Positions 17,302 to 26,329 of a stretch of DNA of 64,000 nt are shown piece after piece. This DNA comes from Nitrospira sp. GTDB taxonomy: Bacteria > Nitrospirota > Nitrospiria > Nitrospirales > Nitrospiraceae. The stretch is from contig CP126121.1 in assembly GCA_030123625.1 (NCBI GenBank), forward strand, positions 3,016,179-3,080,178, in the 5' to 3' direction. How positions within the stretch are numbered: position 1 is the first letter of the stretch; the number at the start of each line of letters is the position of its first letter. The notes below the pieces were generated by a model that was given only the letters and a program-made list of their open reading frames with translations, had not been told where the DNA came from and did not search any database. Position numbers and translations under genes: made by a program.

Positions 17302-17377
17302 ATGTACATACCGCAACCAACTCTTGTTATGTATGAAGGAATGCATGAGGAGATGATGAAGAATTATTGAGGACCAA

Positions 17378-17580
17378 CACGGCGGACGAAAAGGAGTAAA
17401 GCAACATGAAAGCGAAAGAACCACAAGACTCTCGAGGCGACAAGGACAAACGAAGTACTTCTGAGAAAACCGGACCATCGCGGCGGCAGTTTCTCGCGCA
17501 CAGCGGGCGCGTTGCGGCGGGAATCGGGGCGGTATCGCTGCTGGGAAACGCCGGGCAACAGGGAATCGCGTATGCTGCGA
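17378..17580 (+). repeat. Duplicate of the urtA 5' end placed in front of ureB
   Basis: Matches 10988-11190 through the leader, ribosome site, start codon and Tat signal. Conserved protein features are the opening MxxKxPQDS, the SRRxFLxxSGRVAAG block, the LLGN segment and the YA-A cleavage site, while the linker between start and twin-Arg motif has diverged. The match ends where UrtA's mature domain would begin. Confidence 0.8.
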
Positions 17581-18077
17581 ATGAATCGCTGATCACAAAG
17601 GTCGGTGGGACAGGAGGAGCAAAAATGAAAAAACAAGATGCGCCACAGAGATCGAAAGAAGCCTTAGCGGCTGCGGTGAAAGCTGAGCTGTCCGCCCCGA
17701 TCGTGCCCGGCGAGATTATGACGGTGGCCGGCGATATTGAGGTCTTCAAAGGGCGTGAGACGAAAGAAGTGACGATCAAGAATGTGGGCGATCGTCCGAT
17801 TCAGGTCGGTTCTCACTGTCACTTCTTCGAAACCAATCGCGCGCTGAAGTTTGATCGTGAGCAAGCGTTCGGCTTCCGGCTCGCCATTCCTGCCGGCACG
17901 GCGGTTCGATTTGAGCCGGGAGAAGAAAAGAAAGTGACGCTCGTGGCCCTGGCAGGCAACCGGCTTGCGCAGGGTGTCAACGGGTTGACAGACGGCTTAT
18001 TGGACGATCCAAAAGTGAAAGCCAAGGCTGTTGGACTCGCCGCTGATCGAGGATTTGGAAAAGGAGGCGCACGGTGA
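17406..18077 (+). CDS. ureB: Urease beta subunit with UrtA-derived Tat signal extension
   Basis: The frame from the ATG at 17406 encodes 223 residues. The urease beta core is at about residues 95-200 ([63 protein letters not shown]). UreB alone is usually 100-135 residues, so there is a long N-terminal extension: a twin-Arg motif [10 protein letters not shown], a hydrophobic stretch and AYA-AN, clearly copied from UrtA. A second in-frame ATG at 17625 has its own AGGAGG site seven bases upstream and would give a 150-residue UreB without the signal. Both starts are plausible, so the protein may be cytoplasmic, exported or both. It overlaps ureC (GTGA). Confidence 0.9.
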   Translation: MKAKEPQDSRGDKDKRSTSEKTGPSRRQFLAHSGRVAAGIGAVSLLGNAGQQGIAYAANESLITKVGGTGGAKMKKQDAPQRSKEALAAAVKAELSAPIVPGEIMTVAGDIEVFKGRETKEVTIKNVGDRPIQVGSHCHFFETNRALKFDREQAFGFRLAIPAGTAVRFEPGEEKKVTLVALAGNRLAQGVNGLTDGLLDDPKVKAKAVGLAADRGFGKGGAR

Positions 18078-19798
18078 AAATCTCACGCAAGCAATACGCA
18101 TCTCTGTACGGTCCCACGACAGGCGACCGCGTCCGGCTCGGCGACACGGACCTCATCATCGAAGTGGAAGAGGATCGGATTGTTCAAGGGGAAGAGGCCG
18201 TCTTCGGCGGCGGCAAGACTATTCGTGACGGGATGGGGCAATCCGCTCGGGCCACGAGTACAAGCGGCCAGCTCGACACCGTGATCACCAATGCGCTTAT
18301 CCTTGACTACACGGGCGTCATCAAGGCCGACATCGGCATCAAGGACGGCCGTATCGTCGGCATCGGTCATGCCGGCAATTCCGATCTGATGCCGAATGTC
18401 ACGCCGGGCATGGAGATCGGTCCGGGAACGGAAGCGATTTCCGGAGAAGGTCGTATCATCACAGCCGGCGGTATCGATTCACACATCCACTTCATTTGTC
18501 CCCAGCAATGTTGGGAAGCATTGTCTGCCGGGCTGACCACGATGATCGGCGGAGGGACCGGCCCTTCAAGCGGAACCAGTGCGACAACCTGCACGCCGGG
18601 GCCATGGAACATTCATCGCATGCTGGAAGCATCGGAAGGTATTCCCATCAATCTCGGTTTCTTGGGAAAGGGTAATGCGTCACGACCAGAAGGGTTGAAT
18701 GAACAAATCGAAGCGGGTGCGATCGGCTTGAAGCTGCATGAAGACTGGGGTACCACTCCGGCTGCGATCGATACGTGCTTGAGCGTGGCGGATCGCTACG
18801 ATGTGCAGGTGGCGATCCATACGGATACGCTCAATGAGGCCGGTTATATTGAGGATACCATCAAGGCCATCAAGGGGAGGGCGATTCATAGCTTCCACAC
18901 GGAGGGCGCGGGTGGTGGTCACGCGCCGGACATTATTAAAATTTGCGGCGAGCCGAACGTATTGCCGTCCTCGACCAACCCCACGATGCCGTTTACCGTG
19001 AACACGATGGATGAGCATCTGGACATGTTGATCGTCTGCCACAACCTGAACCCGCGAATTCCGGAAGACGTGGCGTTTGCGGAGTCCCGCATCCGCCGTG
19101 AGACCATTGCCGCAGAAGATATCCTGCATGATATGGGGGCCATCAGCATTATGTCGTCGGACTCGCAGGCCATGGGTCGCATCGGGGAAGTCATCACGCG
19201 CACGTGGCAGACCGCCCATAAGATGAAATTACAGCGGGGGCATCTCGCACCAGTGAGCGGCAAGTCCTCCACTCAAAACGATAACTTCAGAGCCAGACGC
19301 TATGTGGCCAAGTATACGATCAATCCGGCCATTACCCACGGCATCGCCCATGAAGTCGGGTCTGTGGAGGTCGGTAAGATTGCCGATCTCGTCATCTGGA
19401 AGCCGGAATTCTTCGGCGTCAAGCCAGAAATGGTGCTGAAGAGCGGTTTCATCGCCCAGGCTCAAATGGGCGATCCCAACGCGTCGATCCCGACGCCGGA
19501 GCCGACCATCAGTCGGCCGATGTTCGGCGCCTTCGGTCGCGCCTTGACCAGCACGAGCTTTACCTTCGTGTCCCAGGCTGCCTTGGATCATGAGATTCCC
19601 AAGCGGCTTGGTTTGCAGAGGCGCGTGTCGGCGGTGAAAAACTGCCGCAATTTGGGGAAGCGTGATCTCAAGCTGAACGACGCGTTGCCGAAAGTGGAAG
19701 TCAATCCAGAGACGTACATCGTGACGGCCGACGGTGTGCCGCTCATCTGCGAGCCGGCGATCGTGCTGCCGCTGGCGCAACGGTATCAATTGTTTTAA
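18074..19798 (+). CDS. ureC: Urease alpha subunit (catalytic, Ni-dependent)
   Basis: A 574-residue catalytic subunit. Numbering coincides with Sporosarcina pasteurii urease: His137 and His139 (HIH), the carbamylated Lys220 in [11 protein letters not shown], His249, His275 and Asp363 as nickel ligands, and Cys322-His323 on the mobile flap. The next flap residue is Asn324 (VCHNLNP), whereas the ureases I know have His there. It starts at a GTG overlapping the ureB stop. The product hydrolyses urea to ammonia and carbamate. A terminator-like hairpin follows, separating it from the accessory genes. Confidence 0.97.
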   Translation: MKISRKQYASLYGPTTGDRVRLGDTDLIIEVEEDRIVQGEEAVFGGGKTIRDGMGQSARATSTSGQLDTVITNALILDYTGVIKADIGIKDGRIVGIGHAGNSDLMPNVTPGMEIGPGTEAISGEGRIITAGGIDSHIHFICPQQCWEALSAGLTTMIGGGTGPSSGTSATTCTPGPWNIHRMLEASEGIPINLGFLGKGNASRPEGLNEQIEAGAIGLKLHEDWGTTPAAIDTCLSVADRYDVQVAIHTDTLNEAGYIEDTIKAIKGRAIHSFHTEGAGGGHAPDIIKICGEPNVLPSSTNPTMPFTVNTMDEHLDMLIVCHNLNPRIPEDVAFAESRIRRETIAAEDILHDMGAISIMSSDSQAMGRIGEVITRTWQTAHKMKLQRGHLAPVSGKSSTQNDNFRARRYVAKYTINPAITHGIAHEVGSVEVGKIADLVIWKPEFFGVKPEMVLKSGFIAQAQMGDPNASIPTPEPTISRPMFGAFGRALTSTSFTFVSQAALDHEIPKRLGLQRRVSAVKNCRNLGKRDLKLNDALPKVEVNPETYIVTADGVPLICEPAIVLPLAQRYQLF

Positions 19799-19805
19799 CG
19801 AACAG

Positions 19806-19867
19806 AACAGCCGGTTCGGCTATGAGTAACGGAACGACCGTGAAGGTGGCCGGCCGGCTGTTTTATT
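19806..19867 (+). terminator. Terminator-like hairpin between ureC and ureF
   Basis: AACAGCCGG (19806-19814) pairs perfectly with CCGGCTGTT (19854-19862), followed by TTATT. The loop is about 39 bases and contains a smaller hairpin (GCCGGTTCGGC). It may partly terminate transcription and lower accessory-gene levels relative to ureABC. Confidence 0.5.
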
Positions 19868-19882
19868 CTCGTGTAACCCGAT

Positions 19883-20569
19883 ATGAATACGCCCGCCTTA
19901 CTTGAAGGATTGCGGTTCATCGACACGTTTTTCCCCTCCGGCGGCTACGCGTTTTCCTCGGGATTAGAAGCGGCCATCCAAGACGGAGCGGTGAAGAATT
20001 CTGATCAACTCGCCAGCTACGTGGGAGATCTGTTGCGTGGCGGCATGAGCCGGAGAGAGGCTTTCGCGGTAAAGTGGGCGAATCAAGCCGGATCCGCTGG
20101 AAAGGTCTCCCTGGCTGCCGAGGTCGATCGGGAATTGGATGCGACGAAGCTGAGTCGTGAGTCGCGAATGGCCAGTCGCCAAATGGGTCGTCAAGTCATA
20201 CGCATGGCGGCGGATCAACTCCGAGCCAAGACGGTTCTCGGCGAGTACCGTGATGCCATAGAATCTGAACAAGCGCCCGGTCATTTGGCGGTCTGTTTTG
20301 GACTGACGCTGGGTGTCAGCGGATGGGAACCGGAAGCGACTGTGGCGGCCTTCCTGTATCAAACGGCGGTCGGATTTGTATCTGCCGCCATGAGATTAAG
20401 TCCGATCGGCCAACATGAGGGACAACGCATACTTAGTGAATGGCTTCCACTGATCGATCGGATCAGTCGTGAAACCGACGCGGAAACAACGATGAGCTCG
20501 TGGTCTCCCATTCAAGATATCTATTCAATGCGCCATGGTCGGTTGGAGTGGAGGCTTTTTCGGTCTTAA
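19883..20569 (+). CDS. ureF: Urease accessory protein UreF
   Basis: A 228-residue all-helical accessory protein that with UreD/H and UreG loads nickel into apo-urease. The N-terminal signature LRFIDTFFPSGGYAFSSGLE is diagnostic, followed by the helical core (VGDLLRGGMSRREAFAVKWA; HLAVCFGLTLGVSGW; FVSAAMRLSPIGQHEGQRI). The length is normal. No ureE gene accompanies it in the window. Confidence 0.95.
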   Translation: MNTPALLEGLRFIDTFFPSGGYAFSSGLEAAIQDGAVKNSDQLASYVGDLLRGGMSRREAFAVKWANQAGSAGKVSLAAEVDRELDATKLSRESRMASRQMGRQVIRMAADQLRAKTVLGEYRDAIESEQAPGHLAVCFGLTLGVSGWEPEATVAAFLYQTAVGFVSAAMRLSPIGQHEGQRILSEWLPLIDRISRETDAETTMSSWSPIQDIYSMRHGRLEWRLFRS

Positions 20570-20658
20570 AGACGAGGCCAGCGGCTCTCGTTACACAAGA
20601 AAGAAACAAAAACGGCGGTTGATGGCCTTGGCCTCAATTGTCCGCTCGAGGGATTATC

Positions 20659-21330
20659 ATGCATGATCTAAATCGTGAGCACAGTCACAATTGGACTCCC
20701 ACGCAAGCGCGGAAACAAGGCATTCCCGTCATCGGTATCGGAGGCCCCGTTGGATCAGGGAAGACGGCGCTTGTTGAAGCGCTGTGCCAGCGGTTGCGCG
20801 ACCGGTACAGCCTCGCCGCGGTGACCAACGATATTTTTACAAAAATTGATGCTGAAATTCTGACGAAGCGTGCAGCCTTGCCGGTCGATCGAATTTTGGG
20901 CGTCGAGACGGGCGGGTGCCCCCATACGGCCATCCGAGAAGACGCCTCGCATAATCAAGAGGCGATCGATGAGCTGCTTCGGCGCCATCCCGATGTTGAA
21001 TTGATCTTCCTGGAAAGCGGAGGGGACAATCTGGCGGCGACCTTCAGCCCGGAACTTGTGGATTCCGTCATCTACGTGATCGATGTATCGGGTGGCGACA
21101 AAATTCCCCGCAAAGGCGGTCCCGGCATTACTCGATCGGATTTTCTCGTCATCAACAAGATGGATTTGGCACCGCACGTGCGTGCCGATCTGTCAGTCAT
21201 GGATCGGGATACCCGCCGGATGCGCGGCGATCTTCCCTTCGCGTTCACCAACATCCTTTCCGGCGAAGGGCTGGATGCCGTGGTGGCTTGGTTGGAGCAG
21301 CGCGTACCGCAGCGAGCGAGGCGCTCATAA
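20659..21330 (+). CDS. ureG: Urease accessory GTPase UreG
   Basis: A 223-residue SIMIBI GTPase that powers nickel insertion. Motifs: P-loop GGPVGSGKT (28-36), the nickel-binding CPH (87-89) in [24 protein letters not shown] (119-129) and the NKMD base-recognition motif (166-169). The N-terminus has a few His residues (positions 2, 8, 10) instead of a long His tail. The ATG at 20659 is preferred to an upstream TTG. Confidence 0.97.
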   Translation: MHDLNREHSHNWTPTQARKQGIPVIGIGGPVGSGKTALVEALCQRLRDRYSLAAVTNDIFTKIDAEILTKRAALPVDRILGVETGGCPHTAIREDASHNQEAIDELLRRHPDVELIFLESGGDNLAATFSPELVDSVIYVIDVSGGDKIPRKGGPGITRSDFLVINKMDLAPHVRADLSVMDRDTRRMRGDLPFAFTNILSGEGLDAVVAWLEQRVPQRARRS

Positions 21331-21332
21331 TC

Positions 21333-22292
21333 GTGCAGGCTTCAGCAGGACCACGGAAAAAGACTGCGCCGGAAAGACGTACGATTCAGAAACGAAAAAC
21401 TTCTGAAAAAAGAAGTCCGTCCAGAAAAAGAAGTACGCCTCCGGCATTTTCCACAGAATTTATCGGACGAGTCGGTGAACTCCGGCTTGACTATGCCAAG
21501 CCGGACCGCCGAACCATCATCGCACACTCGTACTTCACAACGCCCTGGAAGCTGCTCCCTCCTATTTATCTTGATGAGACGGGAGCCGCATACACGCTTC
21601 TCGTCAATCCATCCGGAGGCCTTGTCGGAGGAGACCATTTGTCCATAGATATGAGCCTGGATCGGGACGCGCACGTCCTGATTTCCTCACCTTCTGCCAA
21701 TCGGGTCTATCGAACCGAGAGCAAGGTCTCACAACAGCACATCAATATTACCGTTGGGCCTGGCGCGATCTTGGAATGGGTCCCCGAGCATACTATTCCG
21801 TTCGCCGGTTCACGATTTCGGCAGATACTTCATGCCACGCTGGCACCCGGCGCGACGCTTCTCTTGTGGGATGCCGTCGCATCAGGGCGTATCGCCAGAG
21901 AGGAGCGATGGGCATTTACCGATCTGGAGAACGAAATCCGTATCACAACGGCATCCGGCAGTTCTCTTTTGGAGCGATACGTCCTTGATCCCGCCGCTGA
22001 CCTGGGTTGCGTAGGGCTTGCAGAAGAATGGAACTATGTTGCCTCCTTCTATGTGGTCAACGATGCTGTCGTGCCAGATACCTGGAGCCGACTGGAGTCG
22101 AAAATCGCATCTATCTTGGATGAACGACCGAACCATGTGTTAGGAGGAGTCTCGACGCCGACCGTGCCGGGGGTTGCCATCAAATTGTTGACTCGAACGG
22201 CACCCGACCTCACCTACATGCTGGATACTCTCTGGGCCGCCATCCGCGAAGAGCTGTGGAATCTCCCACCTGTATCCTTAAGGAAATATTAA
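21333..22292 (+). CDS. ureD: Urease accessory protein UreD (UreH)
   Basis: A 319-residue scaffold protein that binds apo-urease and recruits UreF and UreG. Family features: GRVGELRLDYAKPDRRT, VNPSGGLVGGDHLSIDM, SPSANRVYRTESKVSQQ and WVPEHTIPFAGSRF. The first 45 residues are an unusual Lys/Arg-rich extension (KRKTSEKRSPSRKRS) not part of the fold. The GTG at 21333 follows the ureG stop by two bases. The start could also lie further downstream. Confidence 0.92.
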   Translation: MQASAGPRKKTAPERRTIQKRKTSEKRSPSRKRSTPPAFSTEFIGRVGELRLDYAKPDRRTIIAHSYFTTPWKLLPPIYLDETGAAYTLLVNPSGGLVGGDHLSIDMSLDRDAHVLISSPSANRVYRTESKVSQQHINITVGPGAILEWVPEHTIPFAGSRFRQILHATLAPGATLLLWDAVASGRIAREERWAFTDLENEIRITTASGSSLLERYVLDPAADLGCVGLAEEWNYVASFYVVNDAVVPDTWSRLESKIASILDERPNHVLGGVSTPTVPGVAIKLLTRTAPDLTYMLDTLWAAIREELWNLPPVSLRKY

Positions 22293-22346
22293 GGAGGCGA
22301 CTCGTTCCACTACCGGGACATCGGTCGCTCCACGCTAGAGTGCTGC

Positions 22347-23225
22347 TTAGAGATCTGAAGATCGGGAATCTGCGGCATGAGCGGTACGGAGGGACCAGGC
22401 TAATCCCACAAGCGAAAGCATGAAAATCAGCCATTTTGATGGATCGAAGTTATACCAGGAGGGACCGTTGCGGTAGTCGCTTTGATAGGTGTGGTGATAG
22501 TTATGATACCCCTCGCCGAAGGTCAGGAGCGAGACCAGCCAGCTATCTCGACTGGAATCCGTCTGACTGTGTGGTTGGCTTCCCCAGAGATGACAAACTG
22601 AATTGATGCAAAAGGTCGAATTCAGCACGGCAAAGGTCCGACCCACACCGGCCAGCATGAAGCAACTGGCACCGCCGCCCCACCCGTTATAGAGAAAGCC
22701 CACCAGGAATGGGAGCGCCAGCCCAGAGAGAAAGATCGGCGTATAGTAACGATGTTGCCACATCACAACCGGATCCTGTCTGAGGCGCGTGGCATACTTT
22801 TCGTCGGAATAGCGCTGATCGGCAAAAAGCCACCCGCAGTGACTGTGCCAAAACCCCAGCTTTGCATTGTACGGATCAGCGTCTTGGTCACAGGCAGCGT
22901 GATGGCGAATGTGGTCGGCTCCCCATTTGAGAGCGGAGTTTTGCAAGGCCCATCCTCCGGCCATCAGAAAGCCGGCCTTGACCCAGTCGGGGCAGCTGAA
23001 GCTCCTATGCGAGATCAGGCGATGATACCCGACCGTAATGCCCAGTCCTGTGATGATGTAGAGAAGCACGAACATGGTCCAATCCAGCCAGGTATAACCA
23101 TAGACATATCCGAATAACGGAACGCCAATGAGTGCGCTCACGGCGATGAGACTGAACAGCAATACCGTCACATAGACCGGGTAGGTTCGCTTAAGGCCGT
23201 TGGAAGACGTTGTCGATGCTGTCAT
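22347..23225 (-). CDS. Membrane fatty acid desaturase (delta-9 acyl type)
   Basis: An integral membrane di-iron desaturase. The three His boxes are visible: HRLISHRSF, HIRHHAACDQDADPYN and GYHNYHHTYQSDYRNG, with four hydrophobic spans around them and the GWLF segment typical of stearoyl-CoA/acyl-lipid delta-9 enzymes. It would introduce a double bond in membrane fatty acids using O2. The ATG at 23225 is used; the frame continues to a GTG at 23306, which would add 27 poorly conserved residues, and neither has a good ribosome site. Confidence 0.9.
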   Translation of the reverse strand: MTASTTSSNGLKRTYPVYVTVLLFSLIAVSALIGVPLFGYVYGYTWLDWTMFVLLYIITGLGITVGYHRLISHRSFSCPDWVKAGFLMAGGWALQNSALKWGADHIRHHAACDQDADPYNAKLGFWHSHCGWLFADQRYSDEKYATRLRQDPVVMWQHRYYTPIFLSGLALPFLVGFLYNGWGGGASCFMLAGVGRTFAVLNSTFCINSVCHLWGSQPHSQTDSSRDSWLVSLLTFGEGYHNYHHTYQSDYRNGPSWYNFDPSKWLIFMLSLVGLAWSLRTAHAADSRSSDL

Positions 23226-23587
23226 TGGGGTGCTGATGCGGGCAGGGACATGCGACTGTGATTCACTCAGACATTCCAGATTGAGAAGCGTCCAAATTTC
23301 AGCCACTTTATCAGGACGATGGCGAAATAGCTACTGGAGATAGGCCGCTACGCGTCTCTTGATTTGACATTGACAGCGGGCGGTAAGATTTCATATACAT
23401 ACTTGATCTGACTCGGTCTCGCCAGCGGATGATTGCCAGCGGATAGTTGGATAGTTGATTGTGGGTAGGGTTAGCAAATGGAGTTCAAGTGTTTCTACCC
23501 GACTGATGGGATTAAGGGCGGAAAGAGCAAGTGAGGGATTAGCAAGTCAGAGATTAGGTGGTTGATCAATTACAAGGAGGCAGTCCA
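23226..23587. other. Divergent intergenic region
   Basis: Separates the desaturase (minus strand) from the cupredoxin-like gene (plus strand) and must hold both promoters. Short direct repeats occur near 23426-23460 (GATTGCCAGCGGATAG, then GGATAGTTGGATAGTTG). No gene is visible beyond the possible N-terminal extension of the desaturase. Confidence 0.4.
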
Positions 23588-24382
23588 ATGAAGAGTGCGC
23601 TATCAGTCATGTTTGGTGTAGCAGCCGTCGCGTTGGTCGCGGCGCCTCTCACCTCGTATGCGGGGGGAACGATTACCGGAAAGGTCACGTATGCCGGTAA
23701 GCCGGAGCAAAAAGAATTCCTGTTTTCAAAGTTCCCAAATCCAAAGTTCTGTCCTCAGAATCCGAATAAGAGTTTGATGGACGGCGATAAGCGATTTCTC
23801 AAACAAATTGAAGTCAGCAAGGACGGTGGTTTGAAGGGGGCGGTGGTTGCCGTGGCCGACATCGAAGATAAGGCGTGGATGGATAGCTATGCCGGGACAG
23901 AAGTCGTGGCCGCATTCTGTGAATTTCTACCGTTTAGCGGTATTGTCGTCAACACTCGGCCCTTCAAGGTTGAAAATACAGATGCAGACCCTGAGGATCC
24001 GAAGTCTGTTGCCGGTGTGCTGCACAACCCGCACAGCTTCACGGTGAAGGGCTCCACCTCGGCAACGGGGTTCAATATCGGGTTGGCCAAGAAGGGTGAT
24101 AAGCTCGATAAGCCGGTGACTTTCCGTGGTGGCGCGGAAAAGGAAGGATATTTCAGGTTACAGTGCGATCAGCATGAGTTCATGCAATCATTCTTCCTAC
24201 CGGTGTCGAACCCACATTTTGCTGTGGTGAAGGACGACGGGTCATTCGAGCTCAAGGACGTTCCGGCCGGCAAGCACAAGATCATCGCGTGGCATCCTTT
24301 TGCCGGCAAAGCCAAGAAGATTGAGTTTGAAGTCGATGTGCCGGATGGAGGAGCCGCCAACCTTAAGGCTGAAATCAAGTAA
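23588..24382 (+). CDS. Exported cupredoxin-like / carboxypeptidase-regulatory-like protein
   Basis: A 264-residue protein with a clear signal peptide ending at SYAGG. A beta-rich start (GTITGKVTYAGKPEQKEF) is followed by a C-terminal region with CDQHEFMQSFF and DDGSFELKDVPAGKHKIIAW, the pattern of plastocyanin-like methylamine-utilisation-type proteins with a potential Cys-His-Met copper site. The ATG at 23588 has an ideal AAGGAGG site. It is monocistronic, bounded by a perfect terminator. Periplasmic redox or copper handling is inferred. Confidence 0.75.
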   Translation: MKSALSVMFGVAAVALVAAPLTSYAGGTITGKVTYAGKPEQKEFLFSKFPNPKFCPQNPNKSLMDGDKRFLKQIEVSKDGGLKGAVVAVADIEDKAWMDSYAGTEVVAAFCEFLPFSGIVVNTRPFKVENTDADPEDPKSVAGVLHNPHSFTVKGSTSATGFNIGLAKKGDKLDKPVTFRGGAEKEGYFRLQCDQHEFMQSFFLPVSNPHFAVVKDDGSFELKDVPAGKHKIIAWHPFAGKAKKIEFEVDVPDGGAANLKAEIK

Positions 24383-24404
24383 GCCTGATCTAGTTCTTTT
24401 ACGA

Positions 24405-24445
24405 CGAGGGGGGCAGCGGCACAGCCGCTGCCCCCCTCGTTTTTT
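24405..24445 (+). terminator. Strong intrinsic terminator
   Basis: A 16-bp GC-rich perfect stem (CGAGGGGGGCAGCGGC and its complement) around an ACA loop, followed directly by six T residues. Confidence 0.95.
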
Positions 24446-24535
24446 CAACCGCTTCCCAGTCGGATTCGTTACCTTGCCTTTCTCTTTCCGCAGTAGGTAA
24501 GATGCCAACTTATAGCATCAGCGTGAGGGATTGGT

Positions 24536-25525
24536 GTGTCACGAGAACTTTCGCTCGCGGAAGTTTTTCAGCTTGGCTATTACTGGGAGACCAAGATTCT
24601 CCTGACGGCCGTGAAGCTGGACATATTTTCGGCGATCGGTGAAAAACCGAAGGTGGTTCAGGACATCGCAGGTCGAATCCAGGCCGATGGGCCAACCTTG
24701 ATCCTCCTCTTGAACGCCCTTGTCGCGATGAAGCTGTTGACGAAGGAGAGCGACTTGTATGGCAACTCTTCGACGGCGCTGAAGTACCTCGTCCGGCATT
24801 CGGCTCAGTACGTCGGCCATTTGCTTCTCTTGCACGATGCGGAGTGGAACAACTGGGGAAACTTAGAAGAGACGATTCGAACCGGTCGACGGGTAGTCGA
24901 TCGCCACGTGTTCGAGACCGATCCGGAGCTTGGAAGCAATGTGTTGGCGGTACTCAATCGCATCGGACAGCAAAGCGGACCAGAGTTTGCCAGACGATTG
25001 AAACTAACCGGATCGGAACGGCTGTTGGATCTGGGCGGTGGCGCAGGAACCAACGCCATCGCTTTTTGTCAGGTGTACGCTGAATTACAGGCGGTAGTCT
25101 TTGATCTCCCGGCTACGTTGAAGTTGACGGAAAAGACGGTCAAGAATGCAGGATTGCAATCACGGATCACACTCGTTCCCGGTGATTTCAATAGAGACCA
25201 ACTCGGGGGTCCGTACGAAGTGGTCCTGATGTCGGACATTCTTCACTATCAAACGTTCCAGATGAATCAGGATCTGGTCAAAAAGGCTTTTGTATCGCTG
25301 GCGCCGGGGGGACGGTTGATCATAAAGGATCGATTCCTGGATGAGACCGGTACCGGCCCTGCTTGGACCACCGCGTTCACGGTCCATATTCTTGTGAATA
25401 CACAGCACGGTAGTTGTTACAAATGCAGCGATGCCATGCACTGGATGACCGTGTCGGGATTTGACTCAATCGCAGAATTGGAGAAGACGGCTGTTGTGCA
25501 AGGCCTGAAATCTCGTGACGCGTGA
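24536..25525 (+). CDS. SAM-dependent O-methyltransferase (ASMT/plant OMT-like)
   Basis: A 329-residue protein with an N-terminal helical dimerisation domain (VFQLGYYWETKILLTAVKLD; GRIQADGPTLILLLNALVAM) and a C-terminal class I methyltransferase fold (LLDLGGGAGTNAIAF; AVVFDLPATLKLTEK; VLMSDILHYQTF; SLAPGGRLIIKDRFLD). This is the acetylserotonin/hydroxyindole O-methyltransferase type. GTG start with GAGG upstream. The substrate is unknown; a quinone- or heme-related role would suit the neighbourhood but is only conjecture. Confidence 0.8.
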   Translation: MSRELSLAEVFQLGYYWETKILLTAVKLDIFSAIGEKPKVVQDIAGRIQADGPTLILLLNALVAMKLLTKESDLYGNSSTALKYLVRHSAQYVGHLLLLHDAEWNNWGNLEETIRTGRRVVDRHVFETDPELGSNVLAVLNRIGQQSGPEFARRLKLTGSERLLDLGGGAGTNAIAFCQVYAELQAVVFDLPATLKLTEKTVKNAGLQSRITLVPGDFNRDQLGGPYEVVLMSDILHYQTFQMNQDLVKKAFVSLAPGGRLIIKDRFLDETGTGPAWTTAFTVHILVNTQHGSCYKCSDAMHWMTVSGFDSIAELEKTAVVQGLKSRDA

Positions 25526-25606
25526 GGCGTTCTCCCTCAAATACGAACTCGTACGAACTCGATTTCGAATCCGATCCTCGAAATGCGAGGGACGAAGAGT
25601 AGAGCG

Positions 25607-26320
25607 ATGAATTGGTTAAGAGAACCAGGATTCTTTGGTACCCATGCCACAACCGGCGCGGATTTGAGCCAGTTGATGGCCACGCTGTTTACCACTCTCT
25701 TTGTCGTTGGATGGCTCCAGGCTCGTAAGCGACAGGCCGATGTGCATCATTGGCTGATGCTGGGCGGAATGATTTCGATGCTCAGCTTCTTCATTGCTTA
25801 TTATCTCTTCAGACAACTCGGCGTATTGGCGGTGGAGGGAAAAGAGGGATTCGGTGGCTCTCAATCGCTCTATGATTACGTCTTTATTCCGGTCCTCACG
25901 CTCCATATCATTCTTGTCATCATCGGCTTGGTCATGGCGGTGTACATGATTGTGCTGGGCTTTCGCGCTCAACAGTTTGTGGACGGCGTGCGGTCCCTCA
26001 GGGAATCGCGGTTGCTCACGACGTGGAAGAAAATCGGGATTATTTTCGGCGGAATCGCGGTGGCGGTGCTCGGGTTGTTTTTTTCGCGTGTGGCGACCGC
26101 CGGTTTTTCAATGCGAAAACTTGAGGTGTACCTCGTCTTTCTTATGGTGGTCGCATTCGTGTTCGCGATCGAGATGACGATTCAACGGATCTGGCCTGAC
26201 GGCGCACGGCGGCATCGCGCGCTCGGCCGATTTACGATGGTCATTTACTGTGTTCTGTTTGTCACGGGGAGCTTTACCTACACCATGCTGTATATCCTCT
26301 ATCCAGGGAAGATCGGGTAA
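25607..26320 (+). CDS. DUF420-family membrane protein (CtaM/YozB-like)
   Basis: A 237-residue membrane protein with about six hydrophobic spans (LMATLFTTLFVVGWL; WLMLGGMISMLSFFIAYYLF; VLTLHIILVIIGLVMAVYMI; IIFGGIAVAVLGLFF). The pattern and conserved His (VHHW, LHIIL, RRHRALGRF) fit DUF420, whose Gram-positive member CtaM is needed for heme-copper oxidase maturation. Position just before the respiratory cluster supports an oxidase-assembly role. The ATG at 25607 is used. It is followed after nine bases by the PCP-reductase-domain gene. Confidence 0.7.
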   Translation: MNWLREPGFFGTHATTGADLSQLMATLFTTLFVVGWLQARKRQADVHHWLMLGGMISMLSFFIAYYLFRQLGVLAVEGKEGFGGSQSLYDYVFIPVLTLHIILVIIGLVMAVYMIVLGFRAQQFVDGVRSLRESRLLTTWKKIGIIFGGIAVAVLGLFFSRVATAGFSMRKLEVYLVFLMVVAFVFAIEMTIQRIWPDGARRHRALGRFTMVIYCVLFVTGSFTYTMLYILYPGKIG

Positions 26321-26329
26321 GCTATTGCG

